A stretch of 64,000 nucleotides of DNA from Clostridia bacterium (GTDB taxonomy: Bacteria > Bacillota > Clostridia > Oscillospirales > Acutalibacteraceae): positions 1 through 64,000 of the forward strand of contig JAFQBE010000021.1 in assembly GCA_017416765.1 (NCBI GenBank), in the 5' to 3' direction. Below are positions 43,608 to 51,888 of the stretch, piece after piece. The notes under the pieces were generated by a model. It was not told where the DNA came from. It saw nothing but the letters and a program-made list of their open reading frames with translations, and made no database searches. Position 1 is the stretch's first letter. Each line of letters begins with the position of its first letter. Both the position numbers and the translations under genes were made by a program.

Positions 43608-44618
43608 ATGTCAAAAGATTTATTGCCAACATCTGAAAATTTTGCTGAAGTTATTTCAATCATAGAAAATGCAAGAGGACGGGCATTGAAAGCTGTCAAT
43701 GCTGAACTTATAAATATGTATTGGCAGGTTGGCGAATATGTTTCCGACTTGTGTAACAATGCAAGCTTTGGTGACAAGGTTATAGATGAAATTGCTGCTT
43801 ATATTTCCAAAGAAGCCCCGTTAATAAAAGGCTTTAACAGGCGTGGTTTATACCGAATGAAGCAGTTTTATGAAACATATAAGGATGATGAAGTTGTGTC
43901 AGCACTGCTGACACAAATAAGCTGGACCAATCATTTGATGATAATGTCGAAATCCAAAACAAAGGAAGAACGCGATTTCTATGTTGCTTTGGCGGCTAAG
44001 GAACATTATTCTTCCCGTGAATTGGAACGACAGCTTGACAGTGCTTATTACGAAAGATATATGCTTTCGTCGGGTAAACAACCGCCTGATTTAGTGCCGC
44101 AAACAGTTCGTAACAGTATACTTGATACCTATGTTTTAGAATTTCTTGACTTACCCGAACAGTTTTCTGAACGCAATTTTAAAAAAGCAATTATAGGTAA
44201 TCTAAAACAGTTTATATTAGAGTTTGGAAAAGATTTTACTTTCATTGGTGAAGAATACCGTGTTCAAGTTGGCGGTAAGGATTTTTATATTGACTTGTTG
44301 TTTTATAATCGTGCCTTATCTTGTCTTGTACCGATAGAGCTTAAAATAGGTGAATTTAAACCGGAGCATATCGGTCAGATAAATTTTTATCTTGAAGCAT
44401 TAGACAGAGAGGTAAAAAAAGAAAACGAAAATCCAAGCGTTGGTTTAATTCTTTGTGCAAGTAAAGATGAGACAGTTGTAGAATACGCATTAAGCCGCAG
44501 CTTGTCACCGACTTTGGTTTCGGATTATACACTTAGCCTCCCTGATAAGCAGATATTAAGAAACAAATTACAGGAATTGGCAGAGCTTGCTTTAGAAGAC
44601 AACAGAAATATATTTTAA
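43608..44618 (+). CDS. YhcG/DUF1016-family PD-(D/E)XK nuclease
   Basis: This 336-residue protein has the DUF1016 N-terminal helical domain (NAELINMYWQVGEYV, RRGLYRMKQFYETY, ISWTNHLMIM) and a C-terminal nuclease domain. FIGEEYRVQVGGKDFYIDLLFYNR supplies the Asp, VPIELKIGEF the E-x-K, and GQINFYLEALD the Gln, the expected PD-(D/E)XK set. The family is often linked to restriction-modification or recombination loci; here it stands alone with its own promoter and no methylase or helicase partner. The ATG at 43608 has GGGAGGTG seven bases upstream. An accessory-defence or repair role is inference. Flanking hairpins isolate it transcriptionally. Confidence 0.9.
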   Translation: MSKDLLPTSENFAEVISIIENARGRALKAVNAELINMYWQVGEYVSDLCNNASFGDKVIDEIAAYISKEAPLIKGFNRRGLYRMKQFYETYKDDEVVSALLTQISWTNHLMIMSKSKTKEERDFYVALAAKEHYSSRELERQLDSAYYERYMLSSGKQPPDLVPQTVRNSILDTYVLEFLDLPEQFSERNFKKAIIGNLKQFILEFGKDFTFIGEEYRVQVGGKDFYIDLLFYNRALSCLVPIELKIGEFKPEHIGQINFYLEALDREVKKENENPSVGLILCASKDETVVEYALSRSLSPTLVSDYTLSLPDKQILRNKLQELAELALEDNRNIF

Positions 44619-44619
44619 T

Positions 44620-44646
44620 GACGCAAGTACCTTTAGTACTTGCGTC
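44620..44646 (+). terminator. Hairpin after the YhcG gene
   Basis: An 11-bp stem GACGCAAGTAC/GTACTTGCGTC with a short loop begins one base after the stop; no T-run follows. Confidence 0.5.
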
Positions 44647-44701
44647 TGAAAAGCATTAAATCTTCTTATTCAGATAATAAATAGTTTTAATCAAAATCAT
44701 A

Positions 44702-44727
44702 AGGGCGGTCGGTGACCGCCCTCTTTT
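44702..44727 (+). terminator. Intrinsic terminator downstream of the YhcG gene
   Basis: A 9-bp GC-rich stem AGGGCGGTC/GACCGCCCT with loop GGT is followed by CTTTT. Confidence 0.7.
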
Positions 44728-44757
44728 GCTTATGCAGGACAGATGTTAAATTTTACA

Positions 44758-44786
44758 TTGACTGAATGATAAAAAAGTGGTAAACT
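44758..44786 (+). promoter_or_regulatory. Promoter of the candidate structured RNA
   Basis: TTGACT at 44758-44763 and TAAACT at 44781-44786 with a 17-bp spacer. The predicted start near 44793 is the first base of the outer stem of the structured element. Confidence 0.65.
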
Positions 44787-44792
44787 AAATCT

Positions 44793-44940
44793 GCCACACA
44801 ATTTAATTATTTTTCTATTTACGGAAAACCTTTTGGTAAAAGGTGTTCCTCTGTTTTTCTATCCGTAAATAGGAAATAATTGTGTGGCAACAATAAGAGA
44901 ACACTTTTTCGGTGCGCTCTTATTGGGCGCACTTTTTTAT
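44793..44940 (+). ncRNA. Candidate structured RNA or attenuator leader with competing hairpins
   Basis: An outer stem CCACACAATT/AATTGTGTGG encloses an 11-bp perfect stem CTATTTACGGA/TCCGTAAATAG, which encloses CCTTTT-ggt-AAAAGG. After this, AATAAGAG (44892-44899) pairs with CTCTTATT (44917-44924), while GTGCGC (44912-44917) pairs with GCGCAC (44927-44932) followed by TTTTTT. The last two stems share bases and exclude each other, the layout of an antiterminator/terminator switch. It could instead be a free small RNA ending at the terminator. The stretch 44647-45036 also holds a GCACACAAGGC/GCTTTGTGTGC hairpin near 44988-45021. The class is not recognised. Confidence 0.5.
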
Positions 44941-45036
44941 TTTACCGAAGTGTCAGCGCATAAATTCAAAAGAAAGGGAAAGATACCGTGCACACAAGGC
45001 AGTTTTTTATGGCTTTGTGTGCGAATTCTGTATCGC

Positions 45037-45519
45037 ATGGCGATTGATATGTCTGATGTTTATACCGTAAGCGTGTTTATTGATAAAAGCGATGATGAGG
45101 AGGAAAACAGCATTATCGGAGGCAGATTTATTCCGTATTTTTATGATTTGATGTGTACTCATAAAAATGTGCTTTTTCTTGTGCCCTTTGATTTCTGTAT
45201 CGCGCAATCCGTAATGCGTACAATACACAATATGCAAAAACAGAATCCGGAATTTTCTGCGTGCTGCCGCGGTGTTTACAGCTTTGGCGGTGCGGGTGTG
45301 GGTGAACATTTTGGCAACAAAAACCATGTATACGGTAAAGCAGTTTTTCTGAAAGAAGATGAATATACCTCTGAACGGCATGCAAAAATAAAACGCAACA
45401 AGAAAATGGTTGATATATCGGATTTATCACTTTTTTATGTTACCAAGCGTAGCGGAAGGGTAGACAGCACCTTAAAATATGCAAAGGAAGCAAATAAAGA
45501 GTATATAAAAATGAATTGA
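45037..45519 (+). CDS. Hypothetical protein, C-terminal part resembles SLOG/DUF1273-type domain, possibly 5'-degraded
   Basis: The frame is open from 44884, but its first ~50 codons lie on the RNA-like hairpins and a terminator, so I start at the ATG at 45037, which has no clear ribosome site. The last ~50 residues (KRNKKMVDISDLSLFYVTKRSG, then TLKYAKEANKEYIKMN) look like the end of SLOG/DUF1273 nucleotide-binding proteins (NKxMVDxSDxxxxY, TLxYAxxxxxxxI). The usual N-terminal GHR motif is missing, and FLVPFDFCIAQSV is the only other recognisable segment. It may be a truncated or decaying gene. A GTG at 44884 with AGGA seven bases upstream is the alternative start. A terminator follows. Confidence 0.5.
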   Translation: MAIDMSDVYTVSVFIDKSDDEEENSIIGGRFIPYFYDLMCTHKNVLFLVPFDFCIAQSVMRTIHNMQKQNPEFSACCRGVYSFGGAGVGEHFGNKNHVYGKAVFLKEDEYTSERHAKIKRNKKMVDISDLSLFYVTKRSGRVDSTLKYAKEANKEYIKMN

Positions 45520-45521
45520 AA

Positions 45522-45557
45522 AACGGCTTGGAGATTCTCAAAAATCTCCAAGCCGTT
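45522..45557. terminator. Bidirectional terminator
   Basis: A 15-bp perfect stem beginning AACGGCTTGGAGATT with a six-base loop lies between two converging genes. Confidence 0.85.
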
Positions 45558-45571
45558 CAGCTTTTGTTTAA

Positions 45572-47278
45572 TTATGCAGCGTAGTAGTTTGCTTTAAGCT
45601 CGTCGTAAATCTTTGTGTTGAGCTCTGCAATTGTTTTGTTGTCCTTTGCAACTGCATATTTATCTGTTTCGTATGCAGCTGTAAGGTCTTCTTCAAGTGC
45701 TTCGGAAGCGAGTGTTTCGCTGATTGTAAGCTGCCATGCGGGCTTTGTGTAAGCCTTTACAAAGTACATTACATGGTAGCCGTAGTCAGTCTTAACAACT
45801 TCAATATCGCCTTCCTGACGAGCGGGGTCAAGTGCCCATGCTTCAAACTCGGGTACATACTGACCTCTGCCAACCTTTTCGTAAAGACCGCCGTTGGAGC
45901 TTGAACCTGTATCAGCGCTTTCTGTTTCAACGAGTTCAAGGAACTTTGCAAGCTTGTCGGGTGCTTTGTTGATAGCGGAAAGTGCAGCTTCTGCCTTTGC
46001 TTTCTGTGCCTTATCTTCTGCATCCTTGTCTGTTGCGGTTTCGTCAATCTGGTAGAGAATGTGGCGTACATCTACGGGGATTGTTTCATTATCTCTGTAG
46101 GAGGGCTTGAGCATAAGGAAGATGTAGTAGTTGCCGTTTTCTTCAAACAGCTTCTTTTCGCCTGCCTTAGCCTTGTCGCTGTAGAGCCACTTGATTGTTT
46201 CTTCGCCGAAGGAGCCTTCAAGTGTTGCCTTTTGAACATACTTGCTCAGTGTAACATCGGGGTCATCGTAATCGTATGATTCCTTCTGTGCATCTGTTGC
46301 GTATTTCTTTGCAAGCTCGATGAAGGAAGCTTCGTCTGTAAGCTCTGCAAACATCTTGTCTGCCTTTTCTTTAGCAGCCTTTTCAGCCTTTTCTGTTGCT
46401 GCCTTCTTTTCGTCCTCTGTTGCATCTTCAGCAAGGTCAGAAGTGTCGGGAGCAATGTTGAAAAGACGGAAATCTACGCAGTTGTAAGCTGAGGGGTCTT
46501 CCTTGTAAACCTTTTCAAGCTCTTCAACGCTGTAGTTATCGGAATTTGTTGCAAGAAGATGCTTGTTGTATTCTGTAGCAAGTGTTTCGCGCTCAACAAT
46601 CTTGAGGAACTTGCTTTCGCTCATGCCCTTGCCGTATGCAGAACGAAGGTATGTGCCGAGTGAAACAACCTGACCTGTTGTGCCTGCCTGCTCCTTGATA
46701 CCGTCGCGGAGTTGCTGGAGCTGATCATCAACCTCTGCCTGAGCTGCGGCATCAATTTCAAAGCCTGCTTCCTTTGCCATATCGGAAAGGATAATATTGC
46801 GCTGCATATTCTGGAGAGCGATATGCTCAAAGAACTGCTGCCATGTAGCTTTTTTGCCGTCTTCAAGGGTGTAATCGCTGTAGGGATATTCCTGGTCAGC
46901 GGGAGCCTTTGTTGTGTCGTAGCCGGTGTAAACTGCACCGTAGCCCTGTCCGTAGTAGCTGTCGTACTGTGCGGACATTTGGTAGAAGTAGTTGTGAACT
47001 GATTTGTAGTAGTATTCGTATTCAACTGCTGAATAGCTGTCGCCGCCAACTGTGGAAATGGTTTTCATTCTTTCAAATACACCAAGTCCGTTGCAAGCGA
47101 GAATACCTGCTGCAAGAGCAATTACAACAACCAGAACAATGCTGATAATTGTCTTTGCTTTCTTGCTCATTTTGGGACCGTTGAGCTTGTGTGACTTCTT
47201 GCTGTTCTGCTTTGCAGCCTTGGCAAGACGAGCCTTACGCTCTTCACGGTAGTCGTTTGCTGTTTTCTGTGTAGACAT
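45572..47278 (-). CDS. Membrane-anchored parvulin-type peptidyl-prolyl isomerase (SurA/PrsA-like foldase)
   Basis: These 568 residues begin with ~40 basic cytoplasmic residues and one transmembrane helix (about 43-65: IISIVLVVVIALAAGILAC). The extracytoplasmic part has a SurA_N-like region (about 140-250), a charged coiled stretch rich in Ala/Glu/Lys near 290-320, and parvulin rotamase-type domains: one around 300-390 and a second with IPVDVRHILYQID, SNGGLYEKVGRGQYVPEFEAWA and DYGYHVMYFV (about 400-510). It should help fold exported proteins, a useful partner for the many secreted proteins here. AGGAT precedes the ATG and a promoter is seen upstream. Confidence 0.88.
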   Translation of the reverse strand: MSTQKTANDYREERKARLAKAAKQNSKKSHKLNGPKMSKKAKTIISIVLVVVIALAAGILACNGLGVFERMKTISTVGGDSYSAVEYEYYYKSVHNYFYQMSAQYDSYYGQGYGAVYTGYDTTKAPADQEYPYSDYTLEDGKKATWQQFFEHIALQNMQRNIILSDMAKEAGFEIDAAAQAEVDDQLQQLRDGIKEQAGTTGQVVSLGTYLRSAYGKGMSESKFLKIVERETLATEYNKHLLATNSDNYSVEELEKVYKEDPSAYNCVDFRLFNIAPDTSDLAEDATEDEKKAATEKAEKAAKEKADKMFAELTDEASFIELAKKYATDAQKESYDYDDPDVTLSKYVQKATLEGSFGEETIKWLYSDKAKAGEKKLFEENGNYYIFLMLKPSYRDNETIPVDVRHILYQIDETATDKDAEDKAQKAKAEAALSAINKAPDKLAKFLELVETESADTGSSSNGGLYEKVGRGQYVPEFEAWALDPARQEGDIEVVKTDYGYHVMYFVKAYTKPAWQLTISETLASEALEEDLTAAYETDKYAVAKDNKTIAELNTKIYDELKANYYAA

Positions 47279-47328
47279 CTAATCATCCTTTTCGCTTATT
47301 GTTTTAGTCGGACAAACTAACGCTTTAA

Positions 47329-47357
47329 ATTATATACTATTTTTAAAAAATATACAA
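47329..47357 (-). promoter_or_regulatory. Promoter of the parvulin gene
   Basis: On the minus strand TTGTAT (47352-47357) and TATAAT (47329-47334) are 17 bp apart. The AT-rich stretch 47279-47430 otherwise shows nothing. Confidence 0.7.
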
Positions 47358-47430
47358 GTATTAAATTTAATTTTATATTCATTCTTGTAACTATTTTACA
47401 TTTATATCACAACTTTGGCACAATTGGTAA

Positions 47431-47465
47431 CAAAAAATCAGGGTATCCGCGAACAGATACCCTGA
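47431..47465 (-). terminator. Terminator of the nfeD-SPFH operon
   Basis: A 10-bp stem TCAGGGTATC/GATACCCTGA on the minus strand is followed by TTTTTTG. Confidence 0.85.
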
Positions 47466-47478
47466 AAATTAATTTTGC

Positions 47479-48402
47479 TTATTCGGATTTAACGGATTCA
47501 ACTATACCCTTTGCAAGTCCGGCAATGCCCTGAATTTCTGACGGAATAATAATTTTTGTTGCTTTGCCGTCAGCTGCCTTTTCAAATGCATCAAGGCTGC
47601 GGATTGTAAGGAATGCGTTGCTCGGTTCTGATTCATTGATAAGTGAAATTGCCTTTGCTCTTGCTTCTTCAACTGCAATAATAGCCTGTGCCTCACCTTC
47701 GGACTCGCGGATTTTAGCTTCTTTTACAGCTTCTGCGCGAAGAATTGCGGATTGCTTGTCAGCTTCTGCTGCAAGAATCTTGGATTCCTTCTGACCTTCG
47801 GCAACAAGCACCTGACTTGCCTTTTCACCCTCTGCGCGAAGGATAGCTTCACGGCGCTCACGCTCTGCCTTCATCTGCTTTTCCATAGCGTCCTGAATTT
47901 CCTTGGGCGGCAGAATGTTTTTAAGTTCAACACGGTTTACTTTGATACCCCATGCATCGGTAGCCTCGTCAAGTATGCCGCGGATTTTTGCGTTTATGGT
48001 GTCGCGTGATGTAAGCGTGTGGTCAAGCTCAAGCTCGCCTATGATGTTACGAAGTGTTGTAGCGGTAAGGTTTTCAATAGCTGAAAGCGGACGCTCAACA
48101 CCGTAGCAGTAAAGCTTCGGGTCTGTAATCTGGTAGAAAACAACCGTGTCAATCTGCATTGTAACATTATCTTTGGTGATAACGGGCTGGGGCGGGAAAT
48201 CCACAACCTGCTCTTTGAGCGAAACAATTTTTGCAATTCTTTCAAAAAGCGGTATTTTGAAGTGGATACCGGTCTGCCATGTGCCCTGATATGCACCGAG
48301 TCGCTCGATAACATATGCCTTTGACTGCGGTACAATTTTAATGTTCAGCGCAACAATGACAATTGCAATAATGAATAAGCCTAAAATGATGTAAGGTAAC
48401 AT
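47479..48402 (-). CDS. SPFH/band-7 (stomatin-like, QmcA-type) membrane protein
   Basis: The 307-residue protein has one N-terminal helix (about 3-22) followed by the SPFH core: IVPQSKAYVIERLG, GIHFKIPLFERI, DNVTMQIDTVVFYQITDP and WGIKVNRVELKNILPP. A long charged coiled-coil (about 175-245) is rich in Glu/Ala/Lys. Stomatin-like proteins form large oligomers at membrane microdomains and are usually paired with an NfeD protein, as here: the upstream gene is nfeD-like, 34 bases away. GAGGAAAAA precedes the ATG. Role: membrane organisation or protease regulation (family knowledge). Confidence 0.93.
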   Translation of the reverse strand: MLPYIILGLFIIAIVIVALNIKIVPQSKAYVIERLGAYQGTWQTGIHFKIPLFERIAKIVSLKEQVVDFPPQPVITKDNVTMQIDTVVFYQITDPKLYCYGVERPLSAIENLTATTLRNIIGELELDHTLTSRDTINAKIRGILDEATDAWGIKVNRVELKNILPPKEIQDAMEKQMKAERERREAILRAEGEKASQVLVAEGQKESKILAAEADKQSAILRAEAVKEAKIRESEGEAQAIIAVEEARAKAISLINESEPSNAFLTIRSLDAFEKAADGKATKIIIPSEIQGIAGLAKGIVESVKSE

Positions 48403-48436
48403 TAGTCTTTTTCCTCCTGAAATAAATATTATTGTG

Positions 48437-48880
48437 TCAGTTTATCTGTGCCGTTTTTGCGGCTTTTTCAACAATAAGTTTAACACCCTCAATTTGTTTT
48501 ACCGTAACAGTTTCTCCCTCTTCGATAATGCTGTTATCGGCAGAACGAGCTGTCCATATGCTGCCCTTTACCTTGACCAAACCGCTTTCGCGTATATTGT
48601 CAATAGTCTGTGTAACTATTGCCGTTTCGTCGATAAATCTGTCCGCATTGGTGGGGGAGTATTTAAGCCCGGTAAATTTTTTGACGAACGGTCTTGTTAC
48701 AATAAGTGCGACAATTGAAACAGCAACGAAAACGCCGATTTGAAGGGGTATGCTTGCCGAGCATAGGGTTGCTATAAGTGCGGCAAGTGAGCCGAGTGCA
48801 AACCAGATTGTTAAAAGCTGAACCGTCATCGCTTCGATTACTATGAACGCTATAAGTGCGCCGATCCATACGAAAACCAC
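48437..48880 (-). CDS. NfeD-like protein (membrane part plus OB-fold)
   Basis: These 147 residues show two or three hydrophobic helices (about 4-30, 32-65) and a C-terminal OB-fold (GLVKVKGSIWTARSADNSIIEEGETVTVKQIEGVKLIVE). This is the short NfeD form that works with SPFH partners. The GTG at 48880 has GGAGG seven bases upstream on the minus strand. It is the first gene of the two-gene unit. Confidence 0.93.
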   Translation of the reverse strand: MVFVWIGALIAFIVIEAMTVQLLTIWFALGSLAALIATLCSASIPLQIGVFVAVSIVALIVTRPFVKKFTGLKYSPTNADRFIDETAIVTQTIDNIRESGLVKVKGSIWTARSADNSIIEEGETVTVKQIEGVKLIVEKAAKTAQIN

Positions 48881-49083
48881 ATTATCACCTCCTTGTCTGC
48901 ATCATACCATAAACACGTTTTTTTTGCAATTGTTTTGTTAAGCAAATTCGGAACATAATGTGCCTGACAATATTTTTGATACTACCTGTTGTATTTTGCA
49001 TAGGCTGCAATACTTGCTCTTGTATGGTTTGGCTTTGTAAATAATTTGTGAACAGACACGAAAAAATTGCAGTTTTCAGATGC

Positions 49084-49425
49084 TTAGAAAACAGTATATA
49101 ATGATAAAGAAATATGGTCTTTTATTTCATTAATTCCGGTTATTATCTGCGCGCAGTTTTCTCGCCTGTCCTCGCTGCTGATATATTTCAGCTCGTAGAT
49201 TCTTGATGCAATAGGTTCTAACAGGTTGTGGTTGATAAAAAATGAAAACCATATGCTTTCTTTTTCCCATGCCTTTTCCAGTTCTTCAGGCTCGGCTGAA
49301 CGGCTGTAAACATCTTTAGCTAGGTTTAAAACTTTTTCCGCCTTTACGGTTATGATGCTTGTAAAAGCAAAGGATAAAGAAAAAACAATAGCCAATATAA
49401 TCAGTGCCGATATCCCTCGTTTCAT
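49084..49425 (-). CDS. DUF4363-family protein
   Basis: These 113 residues have one N-terminal hydrophobic helix (about 7-28) and a helical extracytoplasmic part (residues 30-113, KAEKVLNLAKDVYSR, EKAWEKESIWFSFFINHNLLEPIASRIYEL). DUF4363 proteins are typically encoded next to DUF421 (YetF) proteins, as here, with a four-base ATGA overlap. Function is unknown; the pair is probably envelope-related. The 203-base stretch 48881-49083 holds no gene. Confidence 0.85.
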   Translation of the reverse strand: MKRGISALIILAIVFSLSFAFTSIITVKAEKVLNLAKDVYSRSAEPEELEKAWEKESIWFSFFINHNLLEPIASRIYELKYISSEDRRENCAQIITGINEIKDHISLSLYTVF

Positions 49426-50099
49426 TGCTTATCCTCCTTTTCTATAGCTTTGCTGAAGCCTTGCTTGCCGTAGGTGAGAATCATAATTTCATTTTCAGCC
49501 TTACCTATGCTTTTTAAATGCTTTTTCAGCAGGGCTTCGCTTAAATCGGCTTTCGGAAGTGCTTTTGACAGTATTTTTCCGTCACAGATAACGAGGTGAG
49601 GCAAGCCCTCATCGGGTGCTTTTTTGCCTGCCTGCCCTGCGGTAAGGGGATTGAATTCGGGCTTTAACATAACGCTGACCGTTCCGTTGGTTTCAACTAT
49701 TGCGTATTCTACCTGCGAAAGCTCAAAAACTCCCTTTTGCCGCAGGGATGACATTAAATCCTGTACGGTAAGCCGCAAATCGCGCATTTTTTTCTGGTCA
49801 ACTTTGCCGTTGTTAATTACAATTGCCGGGTGTCCGTCAAACGCTTCGCGGAATTTGCCGTAACGCATTGAAAGTACGGAGGTTATTATTGAAAGCCCCA
49901 CCAATAACAGGACTGAAAGTACGGAGTTTATAAGCGGCAGGTCTGTATCCTGCATAGGTGCAGCTGCAATTTCTGACAGCAGAATTGTAACTACAAGCTC
50001 GGTGGGCTGCATTTCGCCTATCTGGCGTTTACCCATCATTCTGACGGAGAAAATGGCAAGGAAAAACAGAATAAAAGTTCTTATAAGTAAAGTAATCAT
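49422..50099 (-). CDS. DUF421 (YetF-like) membrane protein
   Basis: The 225-residue protein has three membrane helices (about 3-22, 35-50, 58-77) and a cytosolic domain with YGKFREAFDGHPAIVINNGKVD and RQKGVFELSQVEYAIVETNG, typical of YetF/YdfR. Members occur in spore formers, some in spores. AGGAG precedes the ATG. It overlaps DUF4363 by four bases, so the two are translationally coupled. Confidence 0.92.
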   Translation of the reverse strand: MITLLIRTFILFFLAIFSVRMMGKRQIGEMQPTELVVTILLSEIAAAPMQDTDLPLINSVLSVLLLVGLSIITSVLSMRYGKFREAFDGHPAIVINNGKVDQKKMRDLRLTVQDLMSSLRQKGVFELSQVEYAIVETNGTVSVMLKPEFNPLTAGQAGKKAPDEGLPHLVICDGKILSKALPKADLSEALLKKHLKSIGKAENEIMILTYGKQGFSKAIEKEDKQ

Positions 50100-50145
50100 T
50101 TTAAACTCCTCTTTGATGTTTTATATTAATTATGTTCAAAAAATA

Positions 50146-50174
50146 TTGACCGAAAACATCAGCGGTGGTATATT
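50146..50174 (+). promoter_or_regulatory. Promoter of the ROK kinase-isomerase genes
   Basis: TTGACC at 50146-50151 and TATATT at 50169-50174 with a 17-bp spacer. It overlaps an alternative start at 50165, supporting the later GTG at 50195. Confidence 0.75.
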
Positions 50175-50194
50175 TTAAAAAAGAGGTGGCTGTT

Positions 50195-51184
50195 GTGCAG
50201 AAATATTCACTCGGATTTGATATTGGCGGTACAAAATGTGCCGTTATACTCGGCAAAGGCGAAATACCCGACAAAGCCGACGAAAATTTTATTCTGGATA
50301 AAATACGCTTTGAAACCAGGCAGAGCAGGGGCTGGCAGAAAATAGTTGAAGAGCTGCTTTCTTCGGCTGAAACCCTGCTTTCACGAAACGGTGTAGCAGC
50401 TTCGCAGGTAATCGGCTGCGGTATCAGCTGCGGCGGTCCGCTGGACAGCAAAAAAGGTGTTATAATGTGTCCGCCGAATCTGCCGGATTGGGATAATGTA
50501 CCCCTTGTTGAAATGACCGAAAAAAGGCTCGGTATAAAAACATTTCTGCAAAACGATGCGAATGCGTGCGCACTTGCCGAATGGAAATTCGGCGCAGGCA
50601 AGGGTACAGAAAATATGGTTTTTCTTACCTTCGGTACAGGTATGGGTGCGGGGCTGATACTTGGAGGCAGGCTTTACAGCGGCACTAACGATATGGCGGG
50701 TGAAGTCGGTCATATGCGCCTTAGCGAAAACGGTCCGGTCGGCTACGGCAAGGCAGGTTCGTTTGAGGGCTTCTGCAGCGGCGGCGGTATAGCCAAGCTT
50801 GCTAAACAGGTAGTTGAAAATAAGCTTAAACAAGGTGTTGTGCCGTCATTCTGTAAAGCGGAAAATGACCTTGAATACATAACCGCAAAATCCGTTGCCG
50901 AGGCAGCAATGAACGGCGACGAAACAGCTGCTGAAATTTATAATATATGCGGTGAATACCTTGGCAGAGGTCTTTCGGTAATTATTGATATTTTAAATCC
51001 TGAAGCAATAGTAATAGGCAGTATATACGAGCGCTCCTCGGCTCTGCTTCAACATAAGATGTGCGAAGCAATAAAAAAAGAAGCGCTTTCGTATTCGGCT
51101 GATGTTTGCCGTATTCTGCCGGCAACCCTTGGCGATGCAATAGGCGATTATGCAGCCCTCGGTGTTGCGTTTATGAATGAGTGA
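50195..51184 (+). CDS. ROK-family sugar kinase without the zinc motif
   Basis: These 329 residues carry the ROK/ASKHA motifs GFDIGGTKCAV (about 7-17), NDANACALAEWKFGAG (near 125-140), LTFGTGMGAGLILGG and GEVGHM. The ROK zinc-binding CxCGxxGCxE is replaced by a GYGKAGSFEGFCSGGGIA region, as in some fructokinase/allokinase-type members. The GTG at 50195 with AAGAGGTGG upstream is the likely start. A phosphoheptose-isomerase-type gene follows 12 bases later, so the kinase may act on the same sugar. Distinct from the glucokinase at 53193, which keeps the zinc motif. Confidence 0.86.
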   Translation: MQKYSLGFDIGGTKCAVILGKGEIPDKADENFILDKIRFETRQSRGWQKIVEELLSSAETLLSRNGVAASQVIGCGISCGGPLDSKKGVIMCPPNLPDWDNVPLVEMTEKRLGIKTFLQNDANACALAEWKFGAGKGTENMVFLTFGTGMGAGLILGGRLYSGTNDMAGEVGHMRLSENGPVGYGKAGSFEGFCSGGGIAKLAKQVVENKLKQGVVPSFCKAENDLEYITAKSVAEAAMNGDETAAEIYNICGEYLGRGLSVIIDILNPEAIVIGSIYERSSALLQHKMCEAIKKEALSYSADVCRILPATLGDAIGDYAALGVAFMNE

Positions 51185-51196
51185 GGTGTGGATAAA

Positions 51197-51814
51197 ATGA
51201 ACTCAAAACAGCTTTTTGAACAGCTTTTGCAGCGTTATCCCGTACTTGAAAGCTGCAAAACCAAAATATACTTTTCGTATAAAATGTTAGCTGATTGTTA
51301 TAAAAACGGCGGTAAAGTTCTTGTTTGCGGCAACGGTGGAAGTGCCGCAGATGCCGACCATATTGTGGGTGAGCTGATGAAAGGCTTTCTTTTGAAAAGA
51401 AAAATAACAGCTTCTGCAGTCAATGGCGACGATGAAATTTTAAGCCGTCTGCAGGGCGCATTACCCGCAATTTCGCTCAATGCACACTCTGCTTTGTTTT
51501 CCGCTTTTTCAAATGACCTTGAATTTACTGATGTTTATGCGCAGCAGGTTTACGGTTACGGCAGAAAAGGTGATGTGCTCATTGCTTTAAGCACATCGGG
51601 CAATTCAAAAAGCGTAGTCAATGCCGTGCGTGCCGCAGCTGCCGCAGGTGTTGAAAGCATAGGCATTACGGGCGGTAAGGACAGCCTTATGACTGAAAAA
51701 TGCAGCATCTGTATTAAACTGCCCGAAACCGAAACATTTAAAATTCAGGAATTGACGCTGCCTGTTTACCATTGCCTTTGTGCAATGCTTGAAGCGGATT
51801 TTTTTGAAGCCTGA
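51197..51814 (+). CDS. SIS-domain sugar isomerase (GmhA-like)
   Basis: The SIS fold shows GGKVLVCGNGGSAADADHIVGELMKGF (about 38-64) and DVLIALSTSGNSKSVVNAV (near 126-144), with GITGGKDS next. The length of ~205 aa matches GmhA, which makes D-glycero-heptose-7-phosphate from sedoheptulose-7-phosphate. ATG at 51197 has GAGGTG eight bases upstream and is preferred over GTG 51188. It forms a unit with the ROK kinase. Whether heptose or another sugar is made is unknown; no GmhB or nucleotidyltransferase is next to it. Confidence 0.82.
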   Translation: MNSKQLFEQLLQRYPVLESCKTKIYFSYKMLADCYKNGGKVLVCGNGGSAADADHIVGELMKGFLLKRKITASAVNGDDEILSRLQGALPAISLNAHSALFSAFSNDLEFTDVYAQQVYGYGRKGDVLIALSTSGNSKSVVNAVRAAAAAGVESIGITGGKDSLMTEKCSICIKLPETETFKIQELTLPVYHCLCAMLEADFFEA

Positions 51815-51842
51815 TTTTCGGACAAGTTAAGAATAAAAACCA

Positions 51843-51887
51843 ACCTCCCGTCATATCAATTAGCGATATGAATTCGGGAGGTCTTTT
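51843..51887 (+). promoter_or_regulatory. Terminator-like hairpin that buries the spoIIID ribosome site
   Basis: ACCTCCCG (51843-51850) pairs with CGGGAGGT (51875-51882), and CATATC (51852-51857) with GATATG (51865-51870); CTTTTT follows. The right arm is the Shine-Dalgarno sequence of spoIIID, whose ATG is at 51889. Readthrough RNA from the isomerase gene would have its site masked or terminate here. Confidence 0.7.
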
Positions 51888-51888
51888 T

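Noticed and set aside
44884-45036. Hydrophobic N-terminus (FFGALLLGALFYF) as a signal peptide for the SLOG-like gene
   Set aside because: The codons coincide with the terminator hairpin and T-run, and SLOG-like proteins are cytosolic; I left GTG 44884 only as an alternative.
46621-47049. Long minus-strand frame overlapping the parvulin gene
   Set aside because: It is a repetitive Thr/Gln-rich shadow of the coding frame with no ribosome site and unnatural composition.
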